Shown: positions 15,113 to 22,185 of the stretch, one piece after another
Position numbering within the stretch: position 1 is the first letter of the stretch
Layout of the letters: each line of letters begins with the position of its first letter
Virus record (IMG/VR): IMGVR_UViG_3300020467_000010
Span: 1-44,158 of that record
Origin: a virus
Direction: 5' to 3' (one strand)
Length of the DNA stretch: 44,158 nucleotides
Notes under the pieces: model-generated
What the model saw: the letters and a program-made list of their open reading frames with translations, nothing else
What the model was told of the DNA's origin: nothing
The model's database searches: none
Program-made: the position numbers and the translations under genes

Positions 15113-15522
15113 TCAGCAGCGACCTTCTTCTTCCCAATATTATATTTGGATTCTAAAGTCCAGTCTCCTTTATCTTTATAACTAAGTACCTTGATCTGAT
15201 TCAGAGGTGCTATCTCTGTGGGTTGAGTTGCTAGTTCTACTAGACCCCAATCAAATAGTAGTTTTGTAATTCTGTTCCTACGTTCTACATCGTTCTTAGT
15301 TATGTTTGCAGGTTTACCATCTAGTGCAAACAGTTCCTTAAAATGAACTATGTAATACTTGCCCTTCTTGTGTAGGATATGGCAAGATTGATAGAGTTTT
15401 TTCTCTTTCCTTGATGCTACACCTATTCTAGTAAGTGTCTCTCTTATTTTGAGAAAGTCATCAGGTTCTTTTAATGAAACCTCAAGCATCATATCTTGAG
15501 ACCAGTTGATCTCGTCACTCAT
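15109..15522 (-). CDS. regA: RegA translational repressor
   Basis: RegA binds the start regions of early phage mRNAs and blocks translation. The core LEVSLKEPDDFLKIRETLTR followed by YQSCHILHKKGKYYIVHFKE and ALDGKPANITKNDVERRNRI matches the T4 RegA fold. At 137 aa it is near T4's 122, with about 12 extra N-terminal residues. ATG 15522 has GGAGG about 7 nt upstream and overlaps the gp62 stop (ATGA), so the longer start is right. T4 keeps the same 62-regA order. Confidence 0.93.
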   Translation of the reverse strand: MSDEINWSQDMMLEVSLKEPDDFLKIRETLTRIGVASRKEKKLYQSCHILHKKGKYYIVHFKELFALDGKPANITKNDVERRNRITKLLFDWGLVELATQPTEIAPLNQIKVLSYKDKGDWTLESKYNIGKKKVAAE

Positions 15523-15911
15523 TTTATTCCTCCAGTATCAAGTTTCGCTTTGATGACTTCTAATTCTTCTTTTGAGAGTATAGAAAGAGCAGTTCTAGCT
15601 TTCTCATTACTATATCCATAGAACTCTTTAACGAGTTCCAAATCATTATCAGTCGATTGTTTTTGCCAAGGAGAAAATCTCTTTGATTTCCTAATACTAT
15701 ATAGAAAATAATGATATTGGAGAGCGTTATCTAAGTTATAATATCGATTCATTTCATTGACATGAATGATACAGTCCATGTGACTAGATAACATCTTGTT
15801 AACCACATACTTAGGATACTTCTTCATAGCACGTTCATTGTCCTCAAGTTTTCCCATCTTAAGGTTGATGCCATTTAGATAATCTTTTAGGGGAAACTCA
15901 AACTCTGCCAT
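15519..15911 (-). CDS. 62: gp62 clamp-loader small subunit
   Basis: With gp44 this forms the ATPase that loads the gp45 clamp. The 130-aa protein begins MAEFEFPLKDYLNGINLKMG and has YPKYVVNKMLSSHMDCIIHV and LQYHYFLYSIRKSKRFSPWQ, which match the phage gp62 pattern. T4 gp62 is 187 aa; marine phage versions are shorter, as here. ATG 15911 is used rather than a TTG five codons upstream; a GAGG lies about 11 nt ahead. It overlaps dam by 14 nt and regA by 4 nt. Confidence 0.88.
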   Translation of the reverse strand: MAEFEFPLKDYLNGINLKMGKLEDNERAMKKYPKYVVNKMLSSHMDCIIHVNEMNRYYNLDNALQYHYFLYSIRKSKRFSPWQKQSTDNDLELVKEFYGYSNEKARTALSILSKEELEVIKAKLDTGGIK

Positions 15912-16758
15912 AAAGTAATGCCTCAAGTGGATTTAGTGGTTGTATATCGTAGTTTGATATCAGCAGTTCTTGCTTCTTATTATTAGCACGATGCTGCATA
16001 CCATACGTTAGTGTAAAATATTTCTGGTTATAGTTACTATATAATTTTTCTATCTCATCGTCAACATTGTATGTAATCATCCATCTGTATGCACATACAC
16101 TACAGTTATCATAGAATCTCTGGTGATCAAAGTTCTTATGTAGATCTGCTTTGGTACCATATAAAAACGATTTGATTTTGTATGGTGGATCTAAGAACAC
16201 AAATGGATTAGGATGCTGATCGTTATCAAGTTCATCTTCCATCAACTCTTTGTAATCTAAGTTGGTAATAGTCCAGTTCTTTATAATATCTGGATACTTT
16301 CTAAGATTACCTGCACCTCTAAGAGAAAAGTTCTGATTAGATGCTGATTCAGAGAACGCAGAGTTCTCAGTTAAGCCAGAATAAGAACACTTATTAAGAA
16401 CCCAAAAAAGAATAGCTTGGCGAAAAGAGTCTGCGGACTGTATTTCATCTTTTGCTCCATTAAATAGAGACTTTGCTGAGATTGGGTCAGGATGATCCTT
16501 TTTGATAGCGATGCAAGCATCTGATAAGTCTTGTCCATCTGATTGTAATACTCTCCAAAAATTATAAAGGTAATCATATTTGTCGTTCACCCATACTGGT
16601 ACGTCAGGGTGTAACTGACTAAAGTATAGTGCCATGGAAGCACCACCTATGAAAGGTTCTCTGTACTCCTCAATTTGAGCAGGAAACCATTTATATAACT
16701 GTGCTGCTGCTCTTGATTTACCACCAGGATAGCGTAGTGGTGTCTTCAGTAGTTTCAT
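15898..16758 (-). CDS. dam: Dam-type DNA adenine-N6 methyltransferase
   Basis: The D12-class enzyme uses S-adenosylmethionine to methylate adenine, typically in GATC. Motif X/I is LRYPGGKSR (8-16) with EPFIGGASMALYF, and the catalytic motif IV is DPPY at 190-193. NFSLRGAGNLRKYP and YRWMITYNVDDE are typical of the family. The 286 aa are complete. It lies between an oxygenase-like gene and gp62, unlike in T4 where dam is elsewhere. It may protect phage DNA from host nucleases or time replication and packaging; specificity cannot be proven by eye. Confidence 0.93.
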   Translation of the reverse strand: MKLLKTPLRYPGGKSRAAAQLYKWFPAQIEEYREPFIGGASMALYFSQLHPDVPVWVNDKYDYLYNFWRVLQSDGQDLSDACIAIKKDHPDPISAKSLFNGAKDEIQSADSFRQAILFWVLNKCSYSGLTENSAFSESASNQNFSLRGAGNLRKYPDIIKNWTITNLDYKELMEDELDNDQHPNPFVFLDPPYKIKSFLYGTKADLHKNFDHQRFYDNCSVCAYRWMITYNVDDEIEKLYSNYNQKYFTLTYGMQHRANNKKQELLISNYDIQPLNPLEALLYGRV

Positions 16759-17372
16759 AATACATGCATTTGTGCCATGGGTATACCCTGTGGCCCTGCG
16801 TTCACTCTACCATGGGGCAAAGTGTTAAATGACATGGTGTAACGATCAAAATTACCTGCATGTGGATTACTAAAGTGACGTAACCAACCAGGAAATACTA
16901 ATAGTTTACCACGTTCTGCTTTAAATTTCTCATAAGGACCATCAAAATCATCACGAATTATTTCGAGTGTGTCTAGGTTCCTTATATCTACTGGGTCTTG
17001 GAAAACAGTGTCCGAACCTTCTGTGAAATAGAAGACCCCAGAGAGATAGCTATAAGCGTGACGATGCAAAGGATGACCAGCCCCCGATCCAGAGGGTGCG
17101 AAGTTTGCCCATGCGAGGGAGATTCTGAGTTCCTCGACTTGGAGGAAGAGTTCACATCTAATGTCATCTACAGCATCTAAAAAGAAATTAATTAAAGGTT
17201 CCATCTCTGGATCCTTATGTATGTTACCTCTGCTAGTGCGAACACCTGCAGGGTAGTTATACAGTTGCATATCAAGAGTCTTAATAAACTCAAGTGCTTG
17301 GTCTATTGCTTGGTCATCATCGATACGATACTCCCAAACTCTAGTAGGAAATATGTCATGGTGTGTCTTCAT
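16755..17372 (-). CDS. 2OG-Fe(II) oxygenase-like protein
   Basis: The 205-aa product shows GAGHPLHRHAYSYLSGVFYF (H100/H103/H105), an FPGWLRHFSNPH segment with H166, and DRYTMSFN with R177. This His...His...Arg plan fits the putative 2OG-Fe(II) oxygenase group with an altered first motif (H-x-x-H-x-H in place of a plain H-x-D). The C-terminal NAGPQGIPMAQMHVL is unusual. It overlaps gp44 and dam by 4 nt each. The protein is probably an iron-dependent hydroxylase; activity and substrate are unknown. Confidence 0.75.
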   Translation of the reverse strand: MKTHHDIFPTRVWEYRIDDDQAIDQALEFIKTLDMQLYNYPAGVRTSRGNIHKDPEMEPLINFFLDAVDDIRCELFLQVEELRISLAWANFAPSGSGAGHPLHRHAYSYLSGVFYFTEGSDTVFQDPVDIRNLDTLEIIRDDFDGPYEKFKAERGKLLVFPGWLRHFSNPHAGNFDRYTMSFNTLPHGRVNAGPQGIPMAQMHVL

Positions 17373-18310
17373 TTAAACTCGCAACGCATCATTAACTCTG
17401 TAAGAAATGCCACAAGATTAATTTCCTGATCCATGACAAAGGTTGCTTTGTACTGGTACTCACCAATAACTAGCACTGCTTCTGGAATAGATTTAGGAAG
17501 CAGATATGTATAGAGGTTATCGTAGATCTTACGCATGATAACTTGTGGTTCATTATCTATATTAGATGAGACCCACTTCTTCATGTTTGTAAACTCACGA
17601 CCTTTGAGGTACCCAACCAGATCACTGATCTTAACATCAGCAACCTGTGCCATAATACCTGTATCAATCTTACCTCTAGAAGCATACCTCTGCAACTCAT
17701 TAAGAGTCCTCCTAAAATCAGGAAAATGTTTTTGTATTACTTCTGCAACTACCTTAAGTTCGAAGTCAATTCCCTCTTGCTCAAGTATAGAATTAATTCT
17801 TTTAAGGAATGCACTTGCTAACTGTGCTTTCTCCTTACCTTTGATGTGAAAATCAACTACAGAACACCTAGAGTGCAATGGTTCTATGATTTTATTTTTA
17901 TAATTACATGTGAAGATGAACCGACAGTTCTTTTGGAACTCCTCAATCGACGCACGGAGTAAGAGTTGTACGTCTGGGGTCGTATTATCTGCCTCATCCA
18001 CAATGATAATCTTGTGACTAGACCCAGATGTAAGAGAAACAGTACTAGCAAAGGTCTTTGCCTTATTGCGTACAGTGTCCAAGAATCTACCTTCATCAGA
18101 CCCATTAATGACATAGAAATCTGCTCCTAATTCTCTACATAATGCCTTAGCAATAGTAGTTTTACCGATCCCTGCAGGACCTGACAACAATAGATTAGGG
18201 ATCTCACCTTGCTCTAAGAATCCTTTAAACATTTTCTTGGATTCATCAGGCAAGATGCAATCATCCACCTTTTCGGGTCGATATTTCTCAACCCATAAAA
18301 AATCATTCAT
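17369..18310 (-). CDS. 44: gp44 clamp-loader ATPase
   Basis: The AAA+ large subunit of the clamp loader opens and loads gp45. Walker A GPAGIGKT is at 44-51, Walker B IIIVDEAD at 101-108, and the arginine-finger SRC motif at 147-149 (LHSRC). The 313 aa agree with T4 gp44 (319). The C-terminal part (200-313) is the helical collar. It is followed by the oxygenase-like and dam genes before gp62, so the 44-62 pair of T4 is split by about 1.5 kb here. Confidence 0.96.
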   Translation of the reverse strand: MNDFLWVEKYRPEKVDDCILPDESKKMFKGFLEQGEIPNLLLSGPAGIGKTTIAKALCRELGADFYVINGSDEGRFLDTVRNKAKTFASTVSLTSGSSHKIIIVDEADNTTPDVQLLLRASIEEFQKNCRFIFTCNYKNKIIEPLHSRCSVVDFHIKGKEKAQLASAFLKRINSILEQEGIDFELKVVAEVIQKHFPDFRRTLNELQRYASRGKIDTGIMAQVADVKISDLVGYLKGREFTNMKKWVSSNIDNEPQVIMRKIYDNLYTYLLPKSIPEAVLVIGEYQYKATFVMDQEINLVAFLTELMMRCEFK

Positions 18311-18333
18311 AATAAAATTAGACCCATGTTATT

Positions 18334-18540
18334 CTACCATTGTTTTGGATGTGTGACAACATCCCCATGATCTATATCAACGTGACCTTCTACAATTTTT
18401 ACCTTGTAAACGATCTGTGATTGCTTTTTAGCAAATTTAAGATCAATCCATTTCTTGCCCCAGTAGAGACCAAAAAGGCAGATGCAAAATGGTATTGCTT
18501 CTGCCCATGAAATGTTATTCCAAGCGTCAACTGGATTCAT
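18334..18540 (-). CDS. Small membrane protein, 68 aa
   Basis: One hydrophobic segment (AIPFCICLFGLYWGKKW, about 15-31) is followed by a basic stretch (KFAKKQSQ) and a soluble tail (YKVKIVEGHVDIDHGDVVTH). The start overlaps the stop of the DNA methylase (ATGA) and the gene ends 24 nt before gp44. No family recognised; topology suggests N-out, C-in. Confidence 0.65.
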   Translation of the reverse strand: MNPVDAWNNISWAEAIPFCICLFGLYWGKKWIDLKFAKKQSQIVYKVKIVEGHVDIDHGDVVTHPKQW

Positions 18541-19424
18541 TTAACATACTCCTCATGTAATTCACACCCAATATAATGTCTATTGAGTGATTGTGCAACC
18601 CTTGCAGTAGTTCCTGATCCTATAAAAGGATCAAGAATAATATCACCCTCTTTACTACCTGCCTTAATGCAAGGTTCGATTAAGTCAGGAGGGAATACAG
18701 CGAAGTGAGTCTTCATCTTACTAGGTTTATTAGTAACAGACCACACACTACGCTTATTTTTCTTAGGATAACTCTTAGTCAATCCAGTATGAGGGTTAAG
18801 ACCAGTACCAGGATTGTGATACTTACCACTCTTCCTGTTCCTAGTACCCCAATCCTTAGCAGGTTCTTTGATTGCTTCATTATCATAGAAATACTTCTTA
18901 TTCTTACTGAGTAAGAAGATATATTCATGTGATTTTGTGCAACGATCCCTTACTGATTCTGGCATTGGGTTTGGTTTGTGCCATATAATGTCTTGACGTA
19001 GATACCACCCATCAGCACGGAGAGCAAACGCAAGCATCCAAGGAATACCGATGAGATCTTTTTCTTTGAGTCCATCTATCTTGTTACCTCTTCTGGGACA
19101 ATTAGTTGGGTGGTCTTGATCGCTAGTAGCAAGTGTTTGTTTTGCTAATGCTTGACCTTTACCAGGTCTATAGTTGTAATAACTATCACCTATGTTAACC
19201 CATAGTGTACCATCGTCAGTTAATACATCCCTAACTGATCTGAACACTTCCACCAACTGTTGTATATATTCCTCAGGTGATTGTTCTTGACCTATTTGAT
19301 TCTCTTCATCCCCATAATTTCTTAATCCATAGTAAGGAGGTGAGGTTACACACATCCTTACTTTCTCATCGATTGTCTTGAGAGTATCTCGACAATCACC
19401 AACTAATGTGACATCAATACTCAC
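18537..19424 (-). CDS. Beta-class DNA methyltransferase (N4-cytosine or N6-adenine)
   Basis: The catalytic motif IV TSPPYYGLRNYG (about 27-38) lies near the N-terminus and the SAM-binding motif I DPFIGSGTT near the C-terminus, the circular order of beta-class enzymes. IPWMLAFALRADGWYLRQDI and NPMPESVRDRCTKSHEYIFL are typical of phage and R-M orphan methylases. The start is a GTG (19424) with GGAG 8 nt upstream, overlapping gp45 by 11 nt; an upstream TTG is less likely. SPPY favours N4-cytosine, as in related enzymes, but does not prove it. No restriction partner is present. Confidence 0.9.
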   Translation of the reverse strand: MSIDVTLVGDCRDTLKTIDEKVRMCVTSPPYYGLRNYGDEENQIGQEQSPEEYIQQLVEVFRSVRDVLTDDGTLWVNIGDSYYNYRPGKGQALAKQTLATSDQDHPTNCPRRGNKIDGLKEKDLIGIPWMLAFALRADGWYLRQDIIWHKPNPMPESVRDRCTKSHEYIFLLSKNKKYFYDNEAIKEPAKDWGTRNRKSGKYHNPGTGLNPHTGLTKSYPKKNKRSVWSVTNKPSKMKTHFAVFPPDLIEPCIKAGSKEGDIILDPFIGSGTTARVAQSLNRHYIGCELHEEYVK

Positions 19425-20115
19425 TATCTGGCTCCAATGCAATCAGATATTCTAATGATGACACATTATCCTCAGCAGCTTTACTTATGACACCAGTAAA
19501 CTTGGCAACCTTACACTCATATATGTCTAACTTATATGATGTACATAGTTTTCCTGGTCTTATTACACTTAGGTTCTCGATCTTGAGACAGAAACAAAAC
19601 TCTCGATCAACTGAACCTAACTCTATTTCTAGAGAGTTAGATGCTGAGTTCCTTTTATCAGTGACAATAGCAGAAAGCTTGCCTTGGTTACCAGTAAAAC
19701 AAATATCTGGCAACTGATAAGTGGATGCTATTCTCTGAATCTGGTTAAGGTTCGTAACGTCCAACGAAGTTGATACAACTGGGTCACCCATGTCCTGTAT
19801 GGTCTCAGGAGGTTGAGTAACCATACGTTCTTCAGCATAGTAATACTTAATAAGACTACGCTTCGAAACAATATCTACACGTTGTTCTTGGAACTCAACG
19901 TCACCATTTTCCAACGTCTTGATACTGTTAATCAGGTTACCTAGATCATAGATCGGTGCCTGTTTCTTAAAAGTAAACGCAGGGAAATCTGCAGCAGCAA
20001 GAATGTTCTTGTTGTTTGAGATTGTTGCAACTTTGTTGCCTGGTTTAAACACAATAGAAGGGTTAATTTCTCTGAAAGAAGTCAACACTTCCATTTCATA
20101 ATCAGTAAATTTCAT
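19414..20115 (-). CDS. 45: gp45 sliding clamp
   Basis: The trimeric clamp tethers gp43 to DNA and, with gp55, activates late transcription. The 233-aa protein begins MKFTDYEMEVLTSFREINPS, with NKNILAAADFPAFTFKKQAP and LGNLINSIKTLENGDVEFQE; size and pattern match T4 gp45 (228 aa). The start ATG overlaps the TGA of the DUF3310-like gene (TGATG). Carrying gp45 and gp55 in one window fits the late promoter elements seen across it. Confidence 0.93.
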   Translation of the reverse strand: MKFTDYEMEVLTSFREINPSIVFKPGNKVATISNNKNILAAADFPAFTFKKQAPIYDLGNLINSIKTLENGDVEFQEQRVDIVSKRSLIKYYYAEERMVTQPPETIQDMGDPVVSTSLDVTNLNQIQRIASTYQLPDICFTGNQGKLSAIVTDKRNSASNSLEIELGSVDREFCFCLKIENLSVIRPGKLCTSYKLDIYECKVAKFTGVISKAAEDNVSSLEYLIALEPDSEY

Positions 20116-20423
20116 CAATAGCTTAACTCCTGAGATGGGATGTCATTTGTGGGTTCGTCATCAGGATAAGATGTTCCTGAGAAGTAATATAATAGTATAG
20201 CATAATGAATGATTTTTAGCACGTCATTTTTATGCTGTCCTTTTTTAGCATACCTAGAAGCATACTTAATAATATTGGATTGACAGAACGCTTCTGCTGT
20301 ACCGATAGCCTCAAGTAGGTCTAAGGTCTGTACACTCTTCTCATCTTTAGAATAGTGTGATCTGTATGTGCCACCAATATAGTCTTGCACAATTTTAATA
20401 GTGTCGTTTTCCCTATACTTCAT
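20115..20423 (-). CDS. DUF3310-like protein, 102 aa
   Basis: The segment LDLLEAIGTAEAFCQSNIIK followed by YASRYAKKGQHKNDVLKIIHYAILLYYF has the DUF3310 pattern (acidic helix, then F-x-x-x-N-I-I-K-Y-x-x-R-Y-x-x-K). The family is found in many phages, sometimes fused to nucleotide kinases, so a link to nucleotide metabolism has been suggested but is unproven. The start overlaps the upstream oxygenase stop (ATGA) and the end overlaps gp45. Confidence 0.75.
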   Translation of the reverse strand: MKYRENDTIKIVQDYIGGTYRSHYSKDEKSVQTLDLLEAIGTAEAFCQSNIIKYASRYAKKGQHKNDVLKIIHYAILLYYFSGTSYPDDEPTNDIPSQELSY

Positions 20424-20974
20424 GAGAATCTTTCTAGTTGAGTAAAATAAACATCATCGCATTCGACATGAGATAATGCTTCTCTGACAAATGGATTTCT
20501 AACATTTGATTGGTTCCACCAGTGAACAACTTGTCTTGTTCCTCTAGTAACTGGTCTTACTTGATGTACTATACCAGTTGGATAGACTACTGCCCATCCT
20601 GCAGGTAACTTAGTATACACCGAGTAGTCACCTAAACGCAACTCTAACTCACCACCTTCGTAATCTTCATTAAGAAACAGTGTGGTGGAGACATCGAGTC
20701 GCATACCATCTGCGTTTGTAATTTCATCAGCGTGCCAACCATAATTATCTCCTTGGAGATATTCTTTATAGGTGAAACCTGATCTGTAATTACTGCATGT
20801 AAGGGCATCATGACCAGATCGATCCACATACATGTCAAGGATACCATCCTCGTGACTAAATCCTTTCATTTCTATACAGGACTTGAGGTGGTTTCCCACC
20901 ACCTCTGCCTGTAGATTGCTAGTAAGAACTTGGTCTATCTGTTTCTGGTTCAGAATTCTGATCTTGTGGAACAT
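20420..20974 (-). CDS. 2OG-Fe(II) oxygenase (PKHD-type)
   Basis: The 184-aa enzyme has a full iron and 2OG-binding set: H81-x-D83 (GWHADEI), H137 (IVHQVRP) and R147 (GTRQVVHWW). FLNEDYEGGELEL and AGWAVVYPTGIVHQ place it with prolyl-hydroxylase-like PKHD proteins. Its start overlaps the end of the CobS-like gene by 56 nt; the N-terminus is needed for the fold, so the long form is kept. No strong ribosome site is seen. The substrate could be a protein or a small molecule. Confidence 0.88.
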   Translation of the reverse strand: MFHKIRILNQKQIDQVLTSNLQAEVVGNHLKSCIEMKGFSHEDGILDMYVDRSGHDALTCSNYRSGFTYKEYLQGDNYGWHADEITNADGMRLDVSTTLFLNEDYEGGELELRLGDYSVYTKLPAGWAVVYPTGIVHQVRPVTRGTRQVVHWWNQSNVRNPFVREALSHVECDDVYFTQLERFS

Positions 20975-22097
20975 ATGCGTCAGGTAGGTCTACTTTAGCG
21001 TCAATTTTGGTGTAGAGTTCTAAGAATGACTCCTTAGTCTCATCGTCAAAGCGGTTTAGACATACTTTAAGTGCCTTCATACGGTCTTTAAAGATGGCAA
21101 ACGCACGGATTACATGAACCAATCTACGAGTTGAGATTACTTCATCAACCCCACCTTCAGCGAAGGTTTTACGGATGATCTCTGCCCATGTAACAAGATT
21201 CTCTGTGTACTCATCGTCACAGCAGTTTAATTCTGTGCAATAGTTGTTAAGAATCTTCTTCTCATAGTTAACATTAGGGTATTCTTGCTCAAATGTCAAG
21301 GGGAACCTCTCTAGGAATGCTTCATTCAGTACATTAGTACCAACGAACCTACCATCGTCAGATCCTTTACCCTTAGTGTTAGCAGTTGCGATAACTGTAA
21401 ATCCTGGAGCAGGTTTTACATACTTCCCAACCTTCTTGAGGAATACACCCTTGCCTTCCAAAATTGATTGTAGGCAGAGGATTTTATTACTGGCGAGGTC
21501 AAGTTCGTCGAGTAAGAGAACTGCTCCACGTTGGAGTGCTTCGATGACAGGACCGTTATGCCAAACAGTTGACCCATCAACAAGACGGAAACCACCAATA
21601 AGATCATCTTCATCTGTTTCTACTGTAATGTTTACACGAATAAGGTCTCTACCTAACTGAGCACATGATTGCTCTACACCGAATGTCTTACCGTTGCCAG
21701 ACAATCCTGTGATGAATATAGGATAGAAGATCTTGGATTTTATAACCTTCTTAAGGTCGTTAAATGTACCGAATGGAACATAGTTTGGATCCTTATCAGG
21801 TACTAAGTCGTTACCTGATAGGTAGGATGGGTCAAATGAATCAACGAGTTGAGTCTTTGGTTGTGTTGACTCTTTATAAGTCTTTTCTAATGCTTCACGA
21901 ACTGTGAATGTCCAGTTGCCCTTGCTTGTCTTCTGCACTAGGTTGGAACATGATCTAGTAAGTCTTGCATATATGCTAGGAGTCTTTACTCCGAAGTGTT
22001 TTGCTGCGTCTGCTACTCTCTTGCTTGTGAAATCACCCTTGTCTGGTGATAGGAAGTTTAGTAGTTCGTCATTGCTGAAAGTTGATGTAAAAGGCAT
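20919..22097 (-). CDS. cobS: CobS-like AAA+ ATPase (MoxR group)
   Basis: Marine phages call this CobS, after the cobaltochelatase subunit. Residues 1-75 form a winged-helix-like N-domain (KRVADAAKHFGVKTPSIYAR). Walker A GLSGNGKT is at 131-138, Walker B LLLDELD at 194-200, sensor 1 at VIATANTKG, and an arginine-finger region at NEAFLERFPL. At 392 aa it is a full-length MoxR-type ATPase. Its partner is likely the VWA protein directly upstream (22176-24386) rather than a metal chelatase, as no CobN-like subunit is seen. It has its own promoter with a palindromic site. Confidence 0.9.
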   Translation of the reverse strand: MPFTSTFSNDELLNFLSPDKGDFTSKRVADAAKHFGVKTPSIYARLTRSCSNLVQKTSKGNWTFTVREALEKTYKESTQPKTQLVDSFDPSYLSGNDLVPDKDPNYVPFGTFNDLKKVIKSKIFYPIFITGLSGNGKTFGVEQSCAQLGRDLIRVNITVETDEDDLIGGFRLVDGSTVWHNGPVIEALQRGAVLLLDELDLASNKILCLQSILEGKGVFLKKVGKYVKPAPGFTVIATANTKGKGSDDGRFVGTNVLNEAFLERFPLTFEQEYPNVNYEKKILNNYCTELNCCDDEYTENLVTWAEIIRKTFAEGGVDEVISTRRLVHVIRAFAIFKDRMKALKVCLNRFDDETKESFLELYTKIDAKVDLPDAYVPQDQNSEPETDRPSSY

Positions 22098-22121
22098 TGG
22101 ATTTTTGTTTCTATAGTATTA

Positions 22122-22150
22122 ATGATATAGCCATATGGCTACGATATCAA
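22122..22150 (-). promoter_or_regulatory. Sigma70 promoter for the CobS-like gene
   Basis: On the minus strand TTGATA (22145-22150, 5 of 6) and TATCAT (22122-22127, 5 of 6) are separated by 17 nt. Transcription would start near 22115, about 18 nt before the ATG at 22097. Confidence 0.65.
22128..22141. repeat. 14-bp palindrome inside the promoter spacer
   Basis: TAGCCATATGGCTA is a perfect palindrome lying wholly between the -35 and -10 boxes and touching the -10. This is a classic repressor position. No protein in the window can be named as its binder. Confidence 0.6.
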
Positions 22151-22152
22151 GT

Positions 22153-22185
22153 GATAGTGGACACTAATAATAGTGTCACGCTATC
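22153..22185. repeat. Hairpin across the stop of the VWA/HExxH gene
   Basis: Inner perfect arms GACACTA and TAGTGTC (7 bp, 4-nt loop) are enclosed by outer arms GATAG and CTATC. The structure covers the TGA at 22176-22178. It has no T-run, so it is more likely an mRNA-processing, attenuation or 3'-end-stabilising element than a plain terminator. Confidence 0.55.

Noticed and set aside
21289-21317. TTGACA with a weak -10 inside the CobS-like gene
   Set aside because: The -10 match is poor (TAATGT) and the site lies in the middle of a coding region with no start nearby.
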